NCBI GenBank assembly: GCA_964627935.1 | Contig: CAZVLB010000001.1 | Span: forward strand, 328,234-392,233 | Length of the DNA: 64,000 bases | DNA from: JAABVY01 sp964627935 | GTDB taxonomy: Bacteria > Zixibacteria > MSB-5A5 > JAABVY01 | Direction of reading: 5' to 3' | Shown: positions 43,884 to 52,157 of the stretch, piece after piece | Numbering within the stretch: the stretch's first letter is position 1 | Layout of the letters: each line of letters starts with the position of its first letter | Notes under the pieces: model-generated | What the model was told of the DNA's origin: nothing | Databases searched by the model: none | Seen by the model: only the letters and a program-made list of their open reading frames with translations | Made by a program: the position numbers and the translations under genes

Positions 43884-44255
43884 ATGAAGCAGACAATCTT
43901 AATTGTTGATGATTCACCGACGGTACTGAAGTTCGTCAGTTACAGCCTTAAGAATTCCGGTTTTAAGGTGGTAACTGCCATGGATGGTATGGATGCCCTC
44001 GAAAAGATGTCATCGCTCGAGAATCCGGTGGATATGGTTATCACCGACCTGAACATGCCCAATATGGACGGCTACGAGCTGATCGCCACTCTGAGAAAGA
44101 ATGCGCAGTTCGAGTCAACTCCGATCATCATTCTCTCATCAGAAGAGGATGACAAGGACAAGAAAATGGGCCAACAGGTTGGAGCGGACTCATATCTGAC
44201 CAAGCCGTTTAAATCGTCGGTTCTGCTGTACGAGGTCAGCAAGTTTTTGTCCTGA
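43884..44255 (+). CDS. Single-domain response regulator (CheY-like)
   Basis: A 123-residue receiver: IVDDSPT, phosphoacceptor in MVITDLNMPNMDG, ILSSEE and the Lys in YLTKPF. It is preceded by GAGGTG. It is more like the PilH or TadZ-associated receivers than classical CheY because the switch region lacks the usual pattern. Probably a phosphate sink or alternative output of CheA. Confidence 0.85.
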   Translation: MKQTILIVDDSPTVLKFVSYSLKNSGFKVVTAMDGMDALEKMSSLENPVDMVITDLNMPNMDGYELIATLRKNAQFESTPIIILSSEEDDKDKKMGQQVGADSYLTKPFKSSVLLYEVSKFLS

Positions 44256-44293
44256 AAAATGAAATAGTTATTTGAATATATAAGGAGGCAGAA

Positions 44294-44671
44294 GTGCAAA
44301 ACCTTAAGATTCTGGCGGTTGACGATTCTCCGACAATGCGCCGGATTATAATCAATACCCTCAAGAGAGCGGGCTTCAATGATGTTGCTGAGGCGACTGA
44401 TGGTAAGGATGCGCTCGCCAAGATGAAAGTTGAGGATTTCAATTTTATCATCACAGACTGGAACATGCCGGAAATGGATGGTCTCACATTCGTAACCAAT
44501 ATACGTTCCAGCGATGAATTCGGTTCGCTTCCCATTCTTATGGTGACTACGCGGTCAGTCAAGGATGATATCGTGCAGGCCATGAAAGCGGGAGTAAACA
44601 GCTACATTGTCAAACCATTCACACCAGACACCTTGAAAGACAAGATCATGCAGGTACTGCAGGCGAAATAA
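44294..44671 (+). CDS. cheY: Chemotaxis response regulator CheY
   Basis: A 125-residue receiver closely matching classical CheY: LAVDDSPTMRRIIINTL, IITDWNMPEMDGL, LMVTTRS and YIVKPFTPDTLKDKI. It starts with GTG after AAGGAGG. CheY carries the phosphoryl group from CheA to the motor or another effector. The CheZ phosphatase gene follows 15 bases later, which supports the assignment. Confidence 0.92.
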   Translation: MQNLKILAVDDSPTMRRIIINTLKRAGFNDVAEATDGKDALAKMKVEDFNFIITDWNMPEMDGLTFVTNIRSSDEFGSLPILMVTTRSVKDDIVQAMKAGVNSYIVKPFTPDTLKDKIMQVLQAK

Positions 44672-44686
44672 TTGGAGGCTACAATA

Positions 44687-45295
44687 ATGGAAGATACCAA
44701 AGATTTAGTTGGCAAAATTCAGGAGGAGCTGCAGGGGCTGACAGACTCCATCACTGACGTCGTTCAGACCTTCAAAAAAATGCAGGCTCCAATTTCAGAA
44801 TCAAGGGAAAAAGTACCCCAGGCAACTCAGCAGCTGGAAAAGATCACCGAGCAGACCGAAGAGGCCGCGCATCAGATGATCGACAAGGTTGAGAGCATTT
44901 CGAGAATTTCCGACGAGATAGTTCAGGAGATCGCCGACCTGAGACAGGCGCTTCCGGCAACATACTTCAAGAACCGTTCCCGCATCAGGGACAAGGTCAG
45001 CAGCATCGAGGCCAAGGCGCAGCAAAATCTGGATGATGCATTCGTGATTTTGAATGCCCTGCAGTTTCAGGATATTACATCGCAGCAGGTTCACCACGCG
45101 TCCAGCCTGATGGAAGAAATCGAGAATCGCTTGCACCAGCTCCTGGATGTCTTCGATGGCAAGGGCGGCATAGAAGAGCTGCAGTCTTTTGTAAGGCAGC
45201 GTGTCTACGACCCCAACGCCAGCTTCAGCAATAAGCAGGGCACACAGGATGATGTTGATTCACTTATCAATTCAATCAAGAAGGGCGAATGCTGA
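44687..45295 (+). CDS. cheZ: CheY-P phosphatase CheZ
   Basis: A 202-residue, largely helical protein starting at the ATG at 44687 after TTGGAGG. The long hairpin helix carries ALQFQDITSQQV, matching the DxxxQ active-site motif of CheZ (Asp143 and Gln147 in E. coli). The C terminus (QDDVDSLINSIKK) resembles the amphipathic CheY-binding tail of CheZ. It removes the phosphoryl group from CheY. CheZ is best known from Proteobacteria, so its occurrence in this cluster is worth note. Confidence 0.9.
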   Translation: MEDTKDLVGKIQEELQGLTDSITDVVQTFKKMQAPISESREKVPQATQQLEKITEQTEEAAHQMIDKVESISRISDEIVQEIADLRQALPATYFKNRSRIRDKVSSIEAKAQQNLDDAFVILNALQFQDITSQQVHHASSLMEEIENRLHQLLDVFDGKGGIEELQSFVRQRVYDPNASFSNKQGTQDDVDSLINSIKKGEC

Positions 45296-45338
45296 ACAAT
45301 GTCGCTGTACATGAATGTAAATAAAAAGAGGAGGTCTG

Positions 45339-47177
45339 ATGTCTGACTCAGTCGCTGAACTGGATGAGATGCAAGCGATTATTGAGGAGTTTCTGATTGA
45401 ATCCGATGAAATCGTGAATAAACTGGACTCCGACCTGGTCACTCTGGAGAAAGAACCGGATAACCTGGACCTCTTAAATGATATATTTCGCTCGGCACAT
45501 ACGATCAAGGGCACCAGTGGATTTCTGGGTTTCAATGAACTGATGAGCTTTACCCATGTGATGGAGGATGTGCTCAATCGCCTGCGTAAAGGAGAAGTCA
45601 AAGTTGTACCGGAAACCATCGATGTGCTCCTGGATTCGATTGATATTATCAAGGCTATCCTGGATGATATCAAGGAGGGCCGTGATTGCTGTGTCGATTC
45701 AAAGACCGTTGTTGCTAAACTGAAAGCGATAGGGCAGGGCGAGGTTCCGGATACCTCTGATAAGGTTGACAAACCGCCCGCGGGCAACGCTAAGTCGTCA
45801 GCCAGGAAGAAAAAGACGGCCAAAAAGAAAACAAAAAAATCGACCGGGTCCAAAGCCGCCGAAGAGGAAGAGTCCGCTCCGGAACCTGAACCTGAGGAAG
45901 AAACTGCGCAAGAGGAAGCTCATGACCCGGCACCATCGACCCAGGCCGAAAAGGCCCCGGCCCGCAAGGATCTGTTCGACAAGAAAAAGACCGAACAAAC
46001 TATCCGTGTGGATGTCAACCGTCTGGACAACCTGATGAATATGATGGGTGAGCTGGTTCTGGGCAGAAACTCGCTCATGCAATTGAGCGGCAGATTCAGC
46101 CAGGAGCATGAGGGCGAAGCGCTTGCCGCCACACTCAATCAGACCTCTACGCAGATTAACTTCATCACCACCGAATTGCAGATGGCGGTGATGAAGATGC
46201 GCATGTTGCCGGTGGGTAATGTCTTCAACAAGTTTCCGAGGCTGGTTCGTGACCTTTCCCGTGATCTTAAAAAGAAAATCGATCTGAATATATCGGGTGA
46301 GGAAACCGAACTGGATAAAACAGTCATCGAGGAAATCGGTGATCCGCTGGTGCACTTGATTCGTAATTCCTGCGACCACGGAATCGAATCCCCCGAGGAA
46401 CGTGTTGCCGCCGGCAAGCCGGAAACCGGCAATGTCTGGCTATCGGCGGGTCAGGAAGGTTCCAATATCATTATCGAGATTACCGATGATGGACGCGGAA
46501 TCGATAAGGATATTATTTCCCGTAAAGCGATAGAGAAGGGCCTGGCATCCGAAGAGGAACTCTCGCAGATGTCAGATTCCGACATCAATCAGTTTATCTT
46601 CGCACCCGGTTTTTCAACTGCCAAGCAGATCTCCGATGTCTCCGGTCGCGGAGTGGGCATGGATGTGGTGCGTACCAACATCGAGAAGCTGGGCGGCATT
46701 ATCGAGATCGACTCCAGCAAGGGTGAGGGCACACGTATCGCGGTCAAACTGCCCCTCACGCTGGCGATTATTCAGGGCCTACTGGTCAAATCGGGCGATG
46801 ATATACTGATTATACCGCTGGCCTCCGTGCTCGAGACAGTCAAGACCGAAAAGCAGGATGTCTATTATGTCAACAGGCGCGAGGTAATCAAGTTGCGCGA
46901 TACCGTTCTGCCGATTGTGGACCTAAATAAAGTCCTGGGACTTCCCAATCCGGAAACCGACAGGCGCAAGCCGTATGTGGTGGTGGTTGGACTGGCCGAA
47001 AAACGCCTGGGCCTGATCGTGGATGATCTTCTGGGACAGGAAGAGGTCGTGATCAAAACACTCGGTCAATACCTTGGCAATACTCCCGGAATTTCCGGCG
47101 CCACGATTCTTGGCGATGGACGGATCCGTTTGATAGTGGATATACTTGGTCTGTTTGGACTGGCAAAGAATTCATAA
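45339..47177 (+). CDS. cheA: Chemotaxis histidine kinase CheA
   Basis: A 612-residue protein. Hpt (P1) domain with phosphorylated His54 in SAHTIKGTSGF. Residues of about 145-215 form a Lys-rich then Glu/Pro/Ala-rich low-complexity linker where the P2 CheY-docking domain would normally be. Then come the dimerisation domain (RVDVNRLDNLMNMMGELVLGRN), the HATPase (NSCDHGIESPEERVAAG, DDGRGID, GRGVGMDVV) and the CheW-like P5 domain to the end. It has the full kinase set but no recognisable P2. A cheB gene follows 9 bases later. No stand-alone CheW or receptor is encoded here. Confidence 0.93.
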   Translation: MSDSVAELDEMQAIIEEFLIESDEIVNKLDSDLVTLEKEPDNLDLLNDIFRSAHTIKGTSGFLGFNELMSFTHVMEDVLNRLRKGEVKVVPETIDVLLDSIDIIKAILDDIKEGRDCCVDSKTVVAKLKAIGQGEVPDTSDKVDKPPAGNAKSSARKKKTAKKKTKKSTGSKAAEEEESAPEPEPEEETAQEEAHDPAPSTQAEKAPARKDLFDKKKTEQTIRVDVNRLDNLMNMMGELVLGRNSLMQLSGRFSQEHEGEALAATLNQTSTQINFITTELQMAVMKMRMLPVGNVFNKFPRLVRDLSRDLKKKIDLNISGEETELDKTVIEEIGDPLVHLIRNSCDHGIESPEERVAAGKPETGNVWLSAGQEGSNIIIEITDDGRGIDKDIISRKAIEKGLASEEELSQMSDSDINQFIFAPGFSTAKQISDVSGRGVGMDVVRTNIEKLGGIIEIDSSKGEGTRIAVKLPLTLAIIQGLLVKSGDDILIIPLASVLETVKTEKQDVYYVNRREVIKLRDTVLPIVDLNKVLGLPNPETDRRKPYVVVVGLAEKRLGLIVDDLLGQEEVVIKTLGQYLGNTPGISGATILGDGRIRLIVDILGLFGLAKNS

Positions 47178-47186
47178 GGGCTATAA

Positions 47187-48278
47187 ATGGCATTAGCAGG
47201 CTCCGAGATAAGAGTACTTGTGGTCGATGATTCGGCCTTCATGCGCAAAGCCATAACCATGATGCTCGAATCCGATCCGGGCATCAAAGTCATAGGTACG
47301 GCCCGCAACGGTCTCGAGGGCATTGAGCAGGTTGAAAAGCTCAAGCCCGATCTGGTTACCATGGATATCGAGATGCCGCAGATGGACGGGCTCACGGCTC
47401 TGCGCAAAATCATGAAGAGCCATCCGGTTCCGGTTATGATGGTCAGCTCCCTGACCAGCGACGGTGCCAAGGCAACACTGGATGCGCTGGAACTGGGTGC
47501 GGTGGATTTTATCCCCAAGCAGTTATCCTATGTCTCACTTGATATTGTCAAGATCAAGGAGACGCTGATCCAGAAAATCAGGGCCATCCACAGCCGTCGG
47601 CGCACATTGATGGCCAATTATGCGCTCAAGAGCAGGTCAGTTTCAACTGCCACAAGGGGCCAGAAAGCTGTGCCTCCGCCTGCGCCGGTCAGCCGGTCTC
47701 TTACCCGCAAATATTTTGATGTTATCTCGATCGGCACTTCGACCGGCGGTCCGCCTGCTCTTCAGCAGGTGATTTCACGTCTTCCGGTTGGCATGCCGGT
47801 GGGCATACTGGTGGTTCAGCATATGCCGCCCAATTTCACCAAATCGCTGGCGCAGAGGCTGGACAGCATCTCGCCATTGCATGTCAAAGAGGCCGAACAT
47901 GGTGAGCCGGTTGTGCCGGGGGTGGTATATATCGCGCCGGGCGACAGGCACCTGACAGTTCGCAAATGGGGCAAAAATTCAGAGGTTCAATTGGCTGATG
48001 AACCCTCAGACTTACTGCACAAACCCTCAGTGGATGTACTTATGAGTTCGGTCGCGGATATTTATCGCGGCAGGACATTGGGAGTGATTATGACCGGTAT
48101 GGGTCATGATGGAATCAATGGATTGAGAAAGATCAAGAGCATGGGCGGCAAGGTGATCGCCCAGAATGAGAACTCATGCGTTGTCTACGGTATGCCTCGC
48201 GCCGCGGTCGAAGAGGGCCTGGCGGACAGGATTGTGCCGGTGGAAAGCATTGCTAACGAAATTATAGGATTTTTTTAG
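47187..48278 (+). CDS. cheB: Chemotaxis methylesterase/response regulator CheB
   Basis: A 363-residue protein. N-terminal receiver (VVDDSAFMRK, TMDIEMPQMDG, GAVDFIPKQ) and a C-terminal methylesterase domain with catalytic Ser in IGTSTGGPPAL, His in VQHMPPNF and Asp in GMGHDGING. It removes methyl groups from receptors after phosphorylation by CheA. It is the last gene of the main che run; a fresh promoter follows at 48289. Confidence 0.93.
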   Translation: MALAGSEIRVLVVDDSAFMRKAITMMLESDPGIKVIGTARNGLEGIEQVEKLKPDLVTMDIEMPQMDGLTALRKIMKSHPVPVMMVSSLTSDGAKATLDALELGAVDFIPKQLSYVSLDIVKIKETLIQKIRAIHSRRRTLMANYALKSRSVSTATRGQKAVPPPAPVSRSLTRKYFDVISIGTSTGGPPALQQVISRLPVGMPVGILVVQHMPPNFTKSLAQRLDSISPLHVKEAEHGEPVVPGVVYIAPGDRHLTVRKWGKNSEVQLADEPSDLLHKPSVDVLMSSVADIYRGRTLGVIMTGMGHDGINGLRKIKSMGGKVIAQNENSCVVYGMPRAAVEEGLADRIVPVESIANEIIGFF

Positions 48279-48288
48279 ATAGTTTTTA

Positions 48289-48316
48289 TTGATCACTAAT
48301 TTTAACATCGTATATT
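48289..48316 (+). promoter_or_regulatory. Promoter placed for a leaderless transcript of the PAS kinase gene
   Basis: TTGATC (48289-48294), 16 bases, TATATT (48311-48316). The predicted start of transcription, about seven bases after the -10, falls at or next to the ATG at 48324. There is no ribosome site before that ATG, which fits a leaderless message. Confidence 0.45.
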
Positions 48317-48323
48317 GCCTAAT

Positions 48324-49565
48324 ATGGGAAATCATAAGACCGAACAGGAGATGGGCCCGGACCTGTCCAGGCTCTCGCACCTGACACAGTCTTTTTCAAA
48401 TTTCAACGATATTATTGAGAAGCTCAACAGCTCGTACCTGGAGCTGGAGAAGCGTTTCGAGGGGCTCAACAGCCAGCTCGAGGAGACCAATTACAGGCTG
48501 CGTCAGGCTTTGATCGAAAATCAAAAAGTCCGCAATTTTCTGCATGATGTAACCGAGTCAGTGCCCTCAGGGATAGTGGTGTACGATGCCTATGGCCATA
48601 TCACAATGATGAACAGGGCCGCTTCGCTGCTTTTTGGGATTGACCCGGAAACCGCCAAATCAGACGGGCTGGGATTTATCGAGGATAATAATCCCGAATG
48701 CTCCGCGATAAACACAATTTCCAGAGGAAATCCGTTTATGTCCGAGGAAAAGGAGATCACGCTCGCAAATGGCGAGAAGCTGGTGGTATCTTTTTCCACC
48801 GCGCTTCTGTATGATGAGGAGCGGAACATCTGCGGTGCGCTGGAGCTCTATCACGACATCTCCAAAACCCGCAGTCTCGAGGATGAGATCACCCGCGTAA
48901 AAACTCTGGCGGCATTGGGTGAGATGGCGGCAACTGTGGCTCATGAGGTGCGCAATCCATTGGGCGGAATACTCGGATTTGCCTCGCTTTTGCGCAAGGA
49001 TATCGGCCCTGATGATCCTCGTAACAAGCTGGTCGATAAAATTATTCGCGGCGTAGAAAACCTCGATCGCTCGGTATCATCGCTTCTGACATACGCCCAG
49101 GAGATGCAACCGGAAATAAAACCGATTAAGGTCAAACCGTTCGTAGATGAGATCGTATCTAATTTCAGAATGACTCTGGCTCAGAATGAGGAATGCAGCA
49201 AAGTTGATGTGATTGTTTCGCCGGAGTCGCTGGAATGGTGCTTTGACCCGCAACATATTCGTCAATGTGTCCTGAATCTGCTATTGAATGCTCATCAGTC
49301 CCAGGAGGGGCCATCGGAGATCAAGCTCAGTGTTCTGGCGGATGACAGGCTCAGTTTTATGATCAGCGACCATGGCTGCGGAATCGATCAGACTACAAAG
49401 GAAAAGTTGTTTACACCGTTTTTTACAACCCGCAAGGCCGGAACCGGATTGGGTCTGGCGACAGTCAAGAAGCTGGTTTTGCTTCATAAAGGCGAGGTCA
49501 GGGTCGATTCTGAACCGGGCCGAGGGACCGATATATCAATCGAAATACCTGCCAATTTGAAATAG
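48324..49565 (+). CDS. Cytoplasmic PAS sensor histidine kinase, FlrB/FleS-like
   Basis: A 413-residue protein without transmembrane segments. The N-terminal coiled coil (FNDIIEKLNSSYLELEKRFEGLNSQLEE) precedes a PAS domain (about 75-185), then HisKA with the phosphorylated His in ATVAHEVRNPLGGILG and an HATPase with ISDHGCGID and GTGLGLATVKKL. This layout (SYxxLExxxxxLxxQL helix, soluble PAS kinase) matches FlrB and FleS, kinases that control flagellar sigma-54 genes. A TTG nine bases upstream is an alternative start. The partner NtrC-type regulator gene follows 19 bases later. Confidence 0.82.
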   Translation: MGNHKTEQEMGPDLSRLSHLTQSFSNFNDIIEKLNSSYLELEKRFEGLNSQLEETNYRLRQALIENQKVRNFLHDVTESVPSGIVVYDAYGHITMMNRAASLLFGIDPETAKSDGLGFIEDNNPECSAINTISRGNPFMSEEKEITLANGEKLVVSFSTALLYDEERNICGALELYHDISKTRSLEDEITRVKTLAALGEMAATVAHEVRNPLGGILGFASLLRKDIGPDDPRNKLVDKIIRGVENLDRSVSSLLTYAQEMQPEIKPIKVKPFVDEIVSNFRMTLAQNEECSKVDVIVSPESLEWCFDPQHIRQCVLNLLLNAHQSQEGPSEIKLSVLADDRLSFMISDHGCGIDQTTKEKLFTPFFTTRKAGTGLGLATVKKLVLLHKGEVRVDSEPGRGTDISIEIPANLK

Positions 49566-49584
49566 ACCATTAAGAGGTGATGGC

Positions 49585-50949
49585 ATGGACAAGAATATCT
49601 TAGTTGTCGATGATGACAACCTGGTTAATGAATTTGTCAGCGAGACACTCACGAGATCCGGCTATAATGTGATGTCGGCTTCATCCGGGGTCGAGGCTCT
49701 GGAGATTATGAGGGAGAATGAATTCGATCTCGTGCTTTCCGATGTGCGCATGCCCGAGATGGATGGAATCACTCTGCTAGGAAATATCAAGGATTTAGCG
49801 CCCGATACAGTCGTGGTAATTATAACTGCCTTCGGCACAGTTCAGAATGCGGTGGATGCCATGAAAAAAGGCGCATATGATTATATACTCAAGCCGTTTT
49901 CGCCTGATGAGATCGAAATTGTAGTAAAACGTGCCCTGGACCATCGCGAGCTTTCGATGGAAAACCGGGTGCTCAAGGCACAGATTCGTGACCGCTACAG
50001 TTTCTCCAATATCATCGGTCACAACAGACGGCTTCTGGACGTCTTCGACCTGATCCAGACCGCCGCCCAGAGCAAGGCCACAATATTATTGACAGGCGAA
50101 TCGGGGACAGGCAAGGAACTGGTGGCCAAGGCGATCCACTACAACAGCCCGCGCCGTGAAAAGCCCTTTGTTCGCGTCAATTGCGCCGCGCTTCCTGAAA
50201 ACCTGATTGAATCCGAGCTGTTCGGCCATGAAAAAGGAGCTTTCACTGGCGCAATCAAGACCACCAAGGGTCGTTTTGAACTTGCCGATGGCGGATCATT
50301 GCTTCTGGATGAAGTCTCCGAGATGCCCCTGCAGCTTCAGGCCAAGCTTTTGCGCGTATTGCAGGAATCTGAATTCGAAAGAGTCGGATCCGGGATGCCG
50401 GTCAAGGTTGATGTGCGCATTATCGCAACTTCCAACCGCAATCTTCCCGAGGAGATCAAGCAGCATAATTTCCGCGAGGATTTGTATTATCGCCTGAATG
50501 TTATCAACATAGAAATTCCACCCCTGCGCGATCGCAAAGATGATCTGCCCATCCTGATCGAGCATTTTATCAATAAATTCAATGAGGAGGATGAGCGTGC
50601 TATCGAGGGCGTGTCGGAAAAGGCCATGGGCATACTCAATAGCTATCCCTGGCCCGGCAATGTGCGCGAACTGGAAAACCTGATTCATCGTGCTGTCGTG
50701 ACCAGCAAAGACAATATCATAACGCATAAGGACCTGCCCTCCTACCTTGCGCTGGGTCCCAATGTATGCGATACATCCGATATGCTGGCTGAGCCGATCA
50801 CTATTTCGGAAGGGGAGAAGATTCTGATTCTCAAGTCCCTGGACCGTCACTCGGGGAACCGTACCAAGGCGGCCGAGGAGCTCGGAATCACCACGCGCAC
50901 TTTGCGGAACAAGCTTAACGAATACGGCATGGTCGAAAACGTAAAATAG
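49585..50949 (+). CDS. Sigma-54-dependent response regulator, FlrC/NtrC-type
   Basis: A 454-residue regulator. Receiver domain (VVDDDN, VLSDVRMPEMDG, YILKPF), AAA+ sigma-54 activation domain with Walker A GESGTGKELVAKAIH, intact GAFTGA loop (near residue 220), Walker B LLLDEVSEM, and a Fis-type helix-turn-helix at the C terminus (GNRTKAAEELGITTRTLRNKL). It would activate sigma-54 promoters when phosphorylated by the adjacent kinase. By analogy to FlrC the targets may be motility or surface-appendage genes, but none lie in this window. Confidence 0.92.
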   Translation: MDKNILVVDDDNLVNEFVSETLTRSGYNVMSASSGVEALEIMRENEFDLVLSDVRMPEMDGITLLGNIKDLAPDTVVVIITAFGTVQNAVDAMKKGAYDYILKPFSPDEIEIVVKRALDHRELSMENRVLKAQIRDRYSFSNIIGHNRRLLDVFDLIQTAAQSKATILLTGESGTGKELVAKAIHYNSPRREKPFVRVNCAALPENLIESELFGHEKGAFTGAIKTTKGRFELADGGSLLLDEVSEMPLQLQAKLLRVLQESEFERVGSGMPVKVDVRIIATSNRNLPEEIKQHNFREDLYYRLNVINIEIPPLRDRKDDLPILIEHFINKFNEEDERAIEGVSEKAMGILNSYPWPGNVRELENLIHRAVVTSKDNIITHKDLPSYLALGPNVCDTSDMLAEPITISEGEKILILKSLDRHSGNRTKAAEELGITTRTLRNKLNEYGMVENVK

Positions 50950-50954
50950 ATTAG

Positions 50955-51140
50955 ATGACTCTGATTATAGAATTAATGCGCGAGGAACGCCGGCAGGATG
51001 ATATCGATTACCGTGAATTGCCCTGCCGTGATTTCGACTGGGATTGCCTGGCTACCGATGGTGTGATTCCTTTTGGCAGTTATATCCGTTGCCAGAATTA
51101 CGACCCCGCTCGTGGGAAATGCCTTTTTGTCAATTCATAG
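50955..51140 (+). CDS. Small Cys-containing protein of unknown function
   Basis: A 61-residue frame starting five bases after the regulator stop. It is acidic in its first half and has four Cys arranged as CRDFDWDC and CQNYDPARGKC, which could bind a metal or form a small iron-sulfur or zinc site. Its position directly behind the sigma-54 regulator and just before a terminator suggests it belongs to that transcript. There is no strong ribosome site. It is possibly spurious, but the codon pattern and Cys spacing are protein-like. Confidence 0.5.
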   Translation: MTLIIELMREERRQDDIDYRELPCRDFDWDCLATDGVIPFGSYIRCQNYDPARGKCLFVNS

Positions 51141-51160
51141 ATACAATTTAGCTTCAAAAA

Positions 51161-51187
51161 AAAACGGCCCCGACTCGGGGCCGTTTT
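51161..51187. terminator. Bidirectional terminator
   Basis: AAAACGGCCCCG (51161-51172) pairs perfectly with CGGGGCCGTTTT (51176-51187). A/T tracts on both sides serve the plus-strand regulator operon and the minus-strand membrane protein gene. Confidence 0.9.
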
Positions 51188-51199
51188 TATATCTTATGC

Positions 51200-51970
51200 T
51201 CAGGATTCAGAACCGGGTTCTGCTTGAGATTCTTCCGAGCCCCCTTTACCGCCAAGCGGTTTTTCCTCCTTTTTGGGCTTTTTGGGAGGCGAAGTTGTGC
51301 CCGATGGTTCAGCTGTGCTTGCAGGCTCTTTCGTCCTTGTGCCGGGTTTTTCATAGCCTTCGGCCACTCGTCTCACAACCTTGATATCAAGGTACCATTT
51401 CAGCCCCAGGATGATTACCTCGGCTGTAAAATAGGCTAATACAATAGAGATAAACCCAAAAATTATACCATAGACAAGTGCCAGGATTCCGCCTTTAAAG
51501 CCTGTTCCGACCACCAGGCCGGTGAATAGTATCAGCCCCTGGAAAAACTCAGAACCGGGGCCCATGGGCGTCGCCCCCGCGAACCAGAGAAAGATCAGCA
51601 GGCCCACCCCCTGCATGGTAAATGAAACTGCGGCGATTTCTCCGAAAGCCCTGGCCAGCACCGACATGATTGGTATCACCGTAAATTCTGATTCAAAGGC
51701 CTCGGCATTGAGAACATCGCTGGCCCGGATTACCAGGATCTGAAAAACCAGGTAGATCAGGACGACATAGATAATCTGATAGAGAATTACCCCGAAAACC
51801 CCGGCCGCATCCTCGCCCGAAACCTGATTCCAGAAGTCGATCCATTGAACCGCTCCGCCCACTATAACGGCAACCGCGATTATCCAGAGCAGGATGAATA
51901 TTCCGAATCTGACTGATTTACCCTCCTGCAGAGCTGTCAGGAAAGGCTTTATGAAAAAAATATTGGCCAT
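51200..51970 (-). CDS. Polytopic membrane protein with charged C-terminal tail
   Basis: A 256-residue protein with about five hydrophobic segments (for example FGIFILLWIIAVAVIVGGA, ILYQIIYVVLIYLVFQILVI, GVGLLIFLWFAGA, ILFTGLVVGTGF, LVYGIIFGFISIVLAYFTAEVIIL). The final 55 residues are hydrophilic, rich in Lys, Pro, Glu and Ser (PPKKPKKEEKP). It resembles DUF4282-like small membrane proteins only in general layout. No neighbour suggests a function. It converges on the signalling operon terminator. Confidence 0.6.
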   Translation of the reverse strand: MANIFFIKPFLTALQEGKSVRFGIFILLWIIAVAVIVGGAVQWIDFWNQVSGEDAAGVFGVILYQIIYVVLIYLVFQILVIRASDVLNAEAFESEFTVIPIMSVLARAFGEIAAVSFTMQGVGLLIFLWFAGATPMGPGSEFFQGLILFTGLVVGTGFKGGILALVYGIIFGFISIVLAYFTAEVIILGLKWYLDIKVVRRVAEGYEKPGTRTKEPASTAEPSGTTSPPKKPKKEEKPLGGKGGSEESQAEPGSES

Positions 51971-52157
51971 TCTACCTCCTTGTATAACAATCTATTATTC
52001 GAAAAAGCCAGGATGTTCATCGCTTGATGTACAAATCACTACAAATGTTATTGTGTTTTGTCAAGATTATTTTAGATTGGAGCCTGTGTACAGTTTCGGT
52101 CCTGCCGAATTTATTTTCTGATTGCAAGTTAGATTTTTTTACTTAACTTAAAAGATT

